Below are positions 59,314 to 64,000 of a stretch of 64,000 nt of DNA, in pieces. Made by a program: the position numbers and the translations under genes. This DNA is from an uncultured Actinomycetes bacterium (GTDB lineage: Bacteria > Actinomycetota > CADDZG01 > WHSQ01). The notes below the pieces were generated by a model. The model was not told the origin of the DNA. It saw only the letters and a program-made list of their open reading frames with translations, and did not search any database. Every line of letters begins with the position of its first letter. The first letter of the stretch is position 1. The DNA is taken from positions 1 to 64,000 of the forward strand of contig CALMBW010000027.1 in the NCBI GenBank assembly GCA_937863385.1. The letters run 5' to 3'.

Positions 59314-60173
59314 CTAGTGGTCTGAAGGATCAAGATGTCCGTCGGAGCGTGGTGCGAAAGCCGGTGCGGAACGTTGCCGAGAGCAAATCGCGCTGTCCCA
59401 CTCATCCCGACGCCACCCACACAGATGAGATCGAAGTTCTCATCCTCGGCGATCTCCAACAGCTTCTCGGCCGGGTGGCCGGGAACCGCTCTGGTCTCGG
59501 GTTCGACATCGAATTTGGCCGCATGATCGGCTGCCCGTTCGAGGACATCGTCGGCTTGCGCAGCGCTGGCGATCTTCCATTGATACTCGGGAGGGGTTTC
59601 GCGTTGCTCCTTGGTCGCGTGCCAGGCAGCCACGACCTCATTGGTACCCACACGCATCTGATCTAACTCATGTTCGCTGGGGCCCTCGAAAACGGTGACG
59701 ACGGTTGGGGCAACCCCAAGCTTGCTCGCCAACTCACTTGCCATCTCCACGGCCCGCATCGCAGTACCGGAACCGTCTGCGCCGACGAGGATCTTCTGAT
59801 ACGGAGTGTCTGCCCTGCGCCCCGTATCGGTCTTGACGATCAGCAGATCGCGTGACGACTGGTGGGAAACCTTGTTCGGCACGTTACCCAATGCGAAACG
59901 CTTGGCCCCGCTCATTCCCACGCTGCCCACCACCAATAGATCGGCGCCCAGCTCGTCGGCTTGGGCAAGCAAGGCTGTCGGTGGGTTGCCCTCGACCACT
60001 ACCGCTTCGGCCCCATTCTGTGTCGCCAACTCGGCCAGAGGGGCACCGGGGTCGCTACCCACGTGCACGAGGGTCAGGCTTGCACCGAGCTGTTCCGCGA
60101 GCATCGCTGCGCGGCGCACGGCGATCTTCGACGTTTCGGATAGGTCAGTACCGGCCACGATCTTCTTGTACAT
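59310..60173 (-). CDS. Tandem universal stress protein (two Usp domains)
   Basis: The 287-residue protein has two Usp domains (about 1-142 and 143-287). Each ends with the ATP-binding pattern G-x2-G-x9-G-(S/N): VVGSVGMSGAKRFALGN and CVGGVGMSGTARFALGN. The Walker-like aspartates are in IVAGTDLSE and ILVGADGSG. It is thus an ATP-binding Usp of the UspFG type. It is coupled to the PIG-L gene. Confidence 0.92.
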   Translation of the reverse strand: MYKKIVAGTDLSETSKIAVRRAAMLAEQLGASLTLVHVGSDPGAPLAELATQNGAEAVVVEGNPPTALLAQADELGADLLVVGSVGMSGAKRFALGNVPNKVSHQSSRDLLIVKTDTGRRADTPYQKILVGADGSGTAMRAVEMASELASKLGVAPTVVTVFEGPSEHELDQMRVGTNEVVAAWHATKEQRETPPEYQWKIASAAQADDVLERAADHAAKFDVEPETRAVPGHPAEKLLEIAEDENFDLICVGGVGMSGTARFALGNVPHRLSHHAPTDILILQTTR

Positions 60174-60183
60174 GCGGGACCCC

Positions 60184-60582
60184 CTATGCGAGATCTCTGA
60201 TCGCCAGCGTGCAGCGAGCGACCGCTACCTTGGCACCGTTCTCGTCGGTCATGTCGATGTTCCAAACGTGCATGCTCCTACCCTTGCGGACCGGTGTGGC
60301 GGTTGCTTTCACCGTTCCCGCGCGGCGAGCTCTCAGGTGCGAGATGTTGAGGTCCGTGCCAACGGCGAACTGGCCCTCCTCGCAATTGAGGTAGGCCCCG
60401 ATCGAAGCCGCGCTTTCGGCGATGACTGCGGACGCACCGCCATGAAGCAGCCCCATGGGCTGATGGACGGCCGGGCCGACATCCATCTCGAGAACGACCA
60501 CGTCGGGCGAAGCTTCCAACTGGCGGATACCGAGCGTCTCGTGGATCGTGCCTTCATAGATCAGACCGCTGGCTTCGTTCAT
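60184..60582 (-). CDS. PaaI-type hotdog thioesterase
   Basis: The 132-residue hotdog protein has LHGGASAVIAESAASIGAYLN (the hotdog helix with its catalytic Glu/Asp), ISHLRARRAGTVKATATPV and a final VARCTLAIRDL. PaaI enzymes hydrolyse acyl-CoA thioesters, often of aromatic acids. It lies 10 bases upstream of the Usp gene. Confidence 0.88.
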   Translation of the reverse strand: MNEASGLIYEGTIHETLGIRQLEASPDVVVLEMDVGPAVHQPMGLLHGGASAVIAESAASIGAYLNCEEGQFAVGTDLNISHLRARRAGTVKATATPVRKGRSMHVWNIDMTDENGAKVAVARCTLAIRDLA

Positions 60583-60640
60583 CGGGCGATGCTACCCGGA
60601 CCGGACTCGAACCCGTCAGGTGTGGCTTCGGCCAGACCGT

Positions 60641-61366
60641 TCAAGCCTCTTTCGGGAAGATCCCGCTGATGTCGCTCTTGCGCACCTGCAAGAATCCCGC
60701 TCTCGCCACCGCCTTCGGCCCCCCAAGGACGGTGATGATCGCGTCGGTCACCGGCAGGAAGTGGCGTTGGTCCCTGATCAGAGACTCCCACGCGTCCGAG
60801 AATCGTCCTAGCTCGGGGGGCAAGTGCATATTGCCCTCGATCTGGTAACTCGGTAACAGCATCACCACACGCACCGATATGAGATCGACGTGTCCACCCT
60901 GAGCCATCGGGGCCGGGGGCTGGGCGGGTTGCTGCGTTTGACCGCCGCCCTTGCTGCTCTGGTGGCCCTGATGCAGGTCGTCCAGCGTCGGCTTTGAGGG
61001 AGCGATGCCCTTGACCTGCGACTCGATCTTGTTCACCAGTGCTGATGCAGCGAAGGGCTTGCTCAGATATGCGCACCGCATCGACTCTGCCCGGGCCACC
61101 ACGTCTGCCTCGAGAAGGCCGGTCAGCACAACCATGGGAAGGCCGCTGAAGCGCCCATCGGCACGGACGCGCTCGATGAAGGTCCAACCGTCGGCACCGG
61201 GAAGTTTGATGTCGACGACCGCCGCGTCCGGCACCTCAGTGACAAGCTTGCGCCAGGCTTCCTCGACATCGCCCGCCTGAGTCGTATCAAAGCCAGCCTG
61301 CTCGACGTGGTACTGGACCACGGTTGCGACCGAAGGTTGATCCTCGACGATCAGCACCTTAGCCAT
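60641..61366 (-). CDS. Response regulator with novel C-terminal domain
   Basis: Residues 1-120 are a receiver domain (KVLIVEDQPSVATVVQYH, phospho-acceptor Asp in VVDIKLPGADGW, VVLTG Thr, and LSKPFAA with the conserved Lys). A Gln/Gly-rich linker follows, then a C-terminal domain of about 80 residues: VRVVMLLPSYQIEGNMHLPP, SDAWESLIRDQRHFLPVTDA, GFLQVRKSDISG. There is no DNA-binding helix-turn-helix. The C-terminal domain has the flavour of small actinobacterial domains of unknown function. No histidine kinase is adjacent. Confidence 0.87.
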   Translation of the reverse strand: MAKVLIVEDQPSVATVVQYHVEQAGFDTTQAGDVEEAWRKLVTEVPDAAVVDIKLPGADGWTFIERVRADGRFSGLPMVVLTGLLEADVVARAESMRCAYLSKPFAASALVNKIESQVKGIAPSKPTLDDLHQGHQSSKGGGQTQQPAQPPAPMAQGGHVDLISVRVVMLLPSYQIEGNMHLPPELGRFSDAWESLIRDQRHFLPVTDAIITVLGGPKAVARAGFLQVRKSDISGIFPKEA

Positions 61367-61468
61367 CTAGGGCCCCCCGGGCACATCCCTGCTCGCGACT
61401 ACGCATCCTTGAACTGTAATGGGAGAGTCGGCGCAGACACGGTTATGCCCTGAGGCCCCGTCAAAGAG

Positions 61469-62587
61469 CTACAGGGACGAGCGCGGCACCAGGGTCATCT
61501 GACCGGACGCGGCGTCGGTAACCAGCGCATATCCGCTAGACCACTCGACATCCATGACGTAGGGAGACCCCAGGGTGGCTGCCTTGGGACCAGGGGTTGG
61601 ACCCTCATCCACAGCCACCCTCTCGACGATCTTTCCCGAACGGGAGAAGGAGATGAGGCCCAAGGTCGAGTGCGCGACGAGGAGCCGCCCTGGGGCGAGA
61701 GCCATCCCTTGGATCCGCTCCTTGTTGGTCGGATCGGCGGCGCCGGCGGCGTCGAACCGATGATGCTCGGAGATGGCGTTCAAGTCGGTGGCGTCCAACA
61801 TCACTATCTCGGGTTCGAGCGAGGCATCGAACCAATACTCGGTGGCGGCATAGACCGTTCGCGACTTGCGGTTAGCGACCACCTCGATCTCGGCTAGGCC
61901 CACGTCGTCCCACTCGCCCACTACCTGCGGTGCTGCGGGGTTCGTGATGTCGTAGATCTGCAGGCCCGTCTCACCGGTAGTCACGTACATGAGCGGGCTG
62001 CCCGTTATCGGATCTTTCGGATCGATGTGGATACCCGCGGACGCGGGCCCACCTACCTTCAGTGCCGGAAGTGCGTCGACGGCCACCGGCACGACCTGTC
62101 CGCTCGTGGGCTCGAATCGGAACACGACGAGACCATGAGTCGCATCGAGCACGAAGACCCATTCGACCTCACCGTCGAAGTAGGTGGCCACCCGATATGC
62201 GCCGCCCATCGGCTGATAGGTGCTGAGCGCGATCGCGCCCGGGTCTGAGATGTCGAGGACGTGAAGGCCGTCACGCGAGAACTGTTCGGTCTGGCGAGCG
62301 TAGAAGAGGTAGTCGCCGCTTCTTGAGAAGGCGACATCGCCATCGAGGGACCGGGATGCACCATCGGAGTAGCTACCGATCTCCTCGCCGCTGCGCAGGT
62401 CCATCAGGGTAACGATGCCCTCATCTCGCCGAAGGACGGCCGCGGTCTTGCCTCGGACCTCGACCCTTCCTAATCCACCAGCGTCGGACACCTGGATCTC
62501 GCGGTAACGACCGGCCGAGGCCGGCGCGATGGATCCTGCTAAGGCTAGAACCGCCACGAACGCGGCGAACCTGCGGGTGATATGCAT
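61469..62587 (-). CDS. Secreted LVIVD-type beta-propeller protein
   Basis: ATG 62587 begins a signal peptide (MHITRRFAAFVAVLALAGS, cleavage near PASA); the frame extends to 62644 but that start is less likely. The mature protein consists of repeats of the LVIVD type (GLHVLDISDPGAIALSTY, GLQIYDITNPAAPQVVGEWD, EIVMLDATDLNAISEHH), forming a propeller. It is an extracellular protein. No enzyme motif is seen. Confidence 0.8.
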   Translation of the reverse strand: MHITRRFAAFVAVLALAGSIAPASAGRYREIQVSDAGGLGRVEVRGKTAAVLRRDEGIVTLMDLRSGEEIGSYSDGASRSLDGDVAFSRSGDYLFYARQTEQFSRDGLHVLDISDPGAIALSTYQPMGGAYRVATYFDGEVEWVFVLDATHGLVVFRFEPTSGQVVPVAVDALPALKVGGPASAGIHIDPKDPITGSPLMYVTTGETGLQIYDITNPAAPQVVGEWDDVGLAEIEVVANRKSRTVYAATEYWFDASLEPEIVMLDATDLNAISEHHRFDAAGAADPTNKERIQGMALAPGRLLVAHSTLGLISFSRSGKIVERVAVDEGPTPGPKAATLGSPYVMDVEWSSGYALVTDAASGQMTLVPRSSL

Positions 62588-62651
62588 GTCCCAAGGTTCC
62601 ACGCCGGCCCTCTGCCCTCCTGCTGGGCCCTCAGGGCCGGACACTGCTGGT

Positions 62652-63626
62652 TCAGCCGGTCAGTGATGGATCGGTCTCGTAGAGACCGTCGAGCACCTCG
62701 TCGATCCGCTTCAGGACCTCGTCGGTAAGCTCCAAGCCCGAAGCCCCCACGTTCTCGGTCACCTGTTCCGGCTTGGTGGCACCGATGATGGCCGCACTTA
62801 CGTTGTCGTTGCGCAACACCCACGCCAGCGCGAGCATCGCCATCGAGACGCCGAGCTCGGCAGCGATCGGCTGAAGATCCTGGACCGCCTTCAAGGTCTC
62901 CTCGGACATGTACTCGGTACGAACGCCCTGCCCGTAGGCCCCTCTGCTCCCCTGGGGAGGCGGCTGGCCCGGCTTGTACTTCCCGGTGAGCACCCCCATC
63001 GCCAGCGGTGACCAACAGATCTGTCCGATGCCTTCCTTGCGGCACAGAGGGATCACTTCGGCTTCGGGGACCCGCCACAACATGGAGTACTGCGGCTGAC
63101 TCGAGATGATGCGGTGCAGGCCCATCTCTGACGCGATCTTGTTCGCTTCAGCGATCTGGTCGGCCCGCCACTCACTGATCCCGATGTAAAGGGCCCGGCC
63201 GGTTCGAACGATGTGATCGAACGCCATCATCGTCTCTTCCAATGGAACCCGCTTATCGAAGCGGTGCGCCTGATAGAGATCCACGTAATCCATCTGCAGG
63301 CGTTTGAGGGAACCGTCTATCGACTCCAACATGTGCTTACGAGAGAGACCACGGTCGTTGGGGTCATCGCTCATCGACCAGAAGGTCTTGGTTGCGATCA
63401 CGAGGTGTTGCCTGTTATGGCCCTTGAGGATCTCGCCCAAGACGGACTCGGCCTTACCTCGCTCGTAGATATCCGCGGTATCGAAGAAGTTGATCCCTGC
63501 ATCCAAGGCGGCGTGCACGCAGGAACGGGCGGCGTCGTCCCCTACCTGACCACCGTGAGTCACCCAATTGCCCAAGGCGATCTCGCTGACCTTCAAACCG
63601 GATCTTCCAAGCGCTCTGTATTCCAT
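62652..63626 (-). CDS. Aldo/keto reductase
   Basis: The 324-residue NAD(P)H enzyme has the TIM-barrel catalytic tetrad: Asp and Tyr in FFDTADIYERGKAES, Lys in VIATKTFW and His in YQAHRFD. The C-terminal AWVLRNDNVSAAIIGATKPEQVTEN binds the cofactor phosphate. It resembles the potassium-channel-beta-like / YghZ family. Substrate unknown. Confidence 0.9.
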   Translation of the reverse strand: MEYRALGRSGLKVSEIALGNWVTHGGQVGDDAARSCVHAALDAGINFFDTADIYERGKAESVLGEILKGHNRQHLVIATKTFWSMSDDPNDRGLSRKHMLESIDGSLKRLQMDYVDLYQAHRFDKRVPLEETMMAFDHIVRTGRALYIGISEWRADQIAEANKIASEMGLHRIISSQPQYSMLWRVPEAEVIPLCRKEGIGQICWSPLAMGVLTGKYKPGQPPPQGSRGAYGQGVRTEYMSEETLKAVQDLQPIAAELGVSMAMLALAWVLRNDNVSAAIIGATKPEQVTENVGASGLELTDEVLKRIDEVLDGLYETDPSLTG

Positions 63627-63663
63627 CGTTCCACCCTACCGGCGCGACGAGTTCCCGAAGGCG

Positions 63664-64000
63664 CTAGATGTTGTTCAGAAGATTCTCGACGATGCTGATG
63701 GCACCCGGACCGATGGTCACCACGAACAGCGACGGGAAGATGAAGAAGATCAAGGGGAAAAGGATCTTCACCGGGAGTTGAGCGGCTTTCTCCTTGGCTC
63801 GCTGCCGGCGCTTGAGACGAACCTGTTCTGCTTGCACCTTTAAGACATCTGCGATCGGAGCCCCAACCTGGTCGGCTTGCACCAGGGCGACGACGAAGGA
63901 CGAGAGCTCCGGCACGTCGGTACGGAAACGGAGTTCGTTCAGCGCCTCACGACGGGTTACGCCCAACTCAGACTCTCGCAGCATGCGGGTGAACTCGTCG
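63664..64000 (-). CDS. Type II secretion system F (TadC-like) protein, C-terminal part
   Basis: The gene runs off the right edge; the visible 111 residues include the T2SSF signature (GAPIADVLKVQAEQVRLKRRQRAKEKAAQLPVK, abbreviated here to its ends) and the last transmembrane helix ILFPLIFFIFPSLFVVTIGP. This is the C-terminal half of a TadB/TadC-type inner-membrane platform protein of Flp/Tad pili. The rest of the tad genes would lie beyond the window. Confidence 0.9.
   Translation of the reverse strand, partial: DEFTRMLRESELGVTRREALNELRFRTDVPELSSFVVALVQADQVGAPIADVLKVQAEQVRLKRRQRAKEKAAQLPVKILFPLIFFIFPSLFVVTIGPGAISIVENLLNNI

Noticed and set aside
1-64000. CRISPR arrays, rRNA genes and complete insertion sequences.
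   Set aside because: I searched for short regular repeats, rRNA-like stretches and transposase motifs. None was found apart from the repeats listed.

Overview
The window is a stretch of high-GC bacterial chromosome that most resembles an uncultured Actinomycetota lineage. The evidence is a sufB / sufD-Rieske-sufC-sufS-sufU iron-sulfur cluster set, DtxR/IdeR-like iron boxes, an MshB-like PIG-L deacetylase, a Tad-type T2SSF protein, frequent GTG/TTG starts, and many small secreted proteins. The lineage is inferred from gene content only.

Layout. 0-15.6 kb: the 5' end of a branched-chain amino-acid-type binding lipoprotein, a PAS/GAF SpoIIE phosphatase, an FHA membrane protein, a type I methionine aminopeptidase with an N-terminal SEC-C zinc motif that appears to start at CTG, P5C dehydrogenase, an MBOAT/SGNH acyl-transfer pair, two exported S15/CocE hydrolases and an exported purine-nucleoside-permease family protein. 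15.7-27.3 kb: an 11.6-kb integrative element in tRNA-Val(UAC). It is bounded by a 43-bp direct repeat of the tRNA 3' half and carries a tyrosine integrase, an excisionase-like protein and defence-type cargo. The cargo is a HEPN/AbiU2-like protein, an operon of two ComEC-type metallo-beta-lactamase-fold proteins plus a 4-TM protein, a divergent XRE/ImmA pair, a restriction-modification unit with a PaeR7I-like nuclease, a further nuclease-like protein and a P-loop kinase. 27.4-42.3 kb: core genes, including a degenerate GGDEF protein, superoxide dismutase, three small secreted proteins, a primary-type sigma factor, an exported GH3 enzyme, ThiI, an aldehyde dehydrogenase, a MoaD-like protein, peptidases, a rhodanese with its ArsR-like regulator, and a GH114 enzyme.

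42.6-48.2 kb: an RHS/YD-repeat toxin locus. Two RHS genes share a 1,374-bp, almost identical core. Each ends in an unrelated C-terminal tip followed by a small membrane protein likely to be the immunity protein, and decayed RHS fragments lie between and after them. 48.2-58.4 kb: the SUF locus. It is split by an EamA exporter, a sarcosine-oxidase-like enzyme and a GNAT acetyltransferase. SufB carries a 406-residue LAGLIDADG intein, and both suf transcription units have the same GTTAGG-N4-CCTAAC box abutting a similar -10 element. 58.5-64 kb: a PIG-L deacetylase, a double-Usp protein, a hotdog thioesterase, a response regulator, a secreted LVIVD beta-propeller, an aldo/keto reductase and the 3' end of a T2SSF/TadC gene.

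The best candidates for something undescribed are the MBL-MBL-4TM operon with its XRE/ImmA switch and tandem-repeat operator in the island, and the RHS locus with two new toxin tips.
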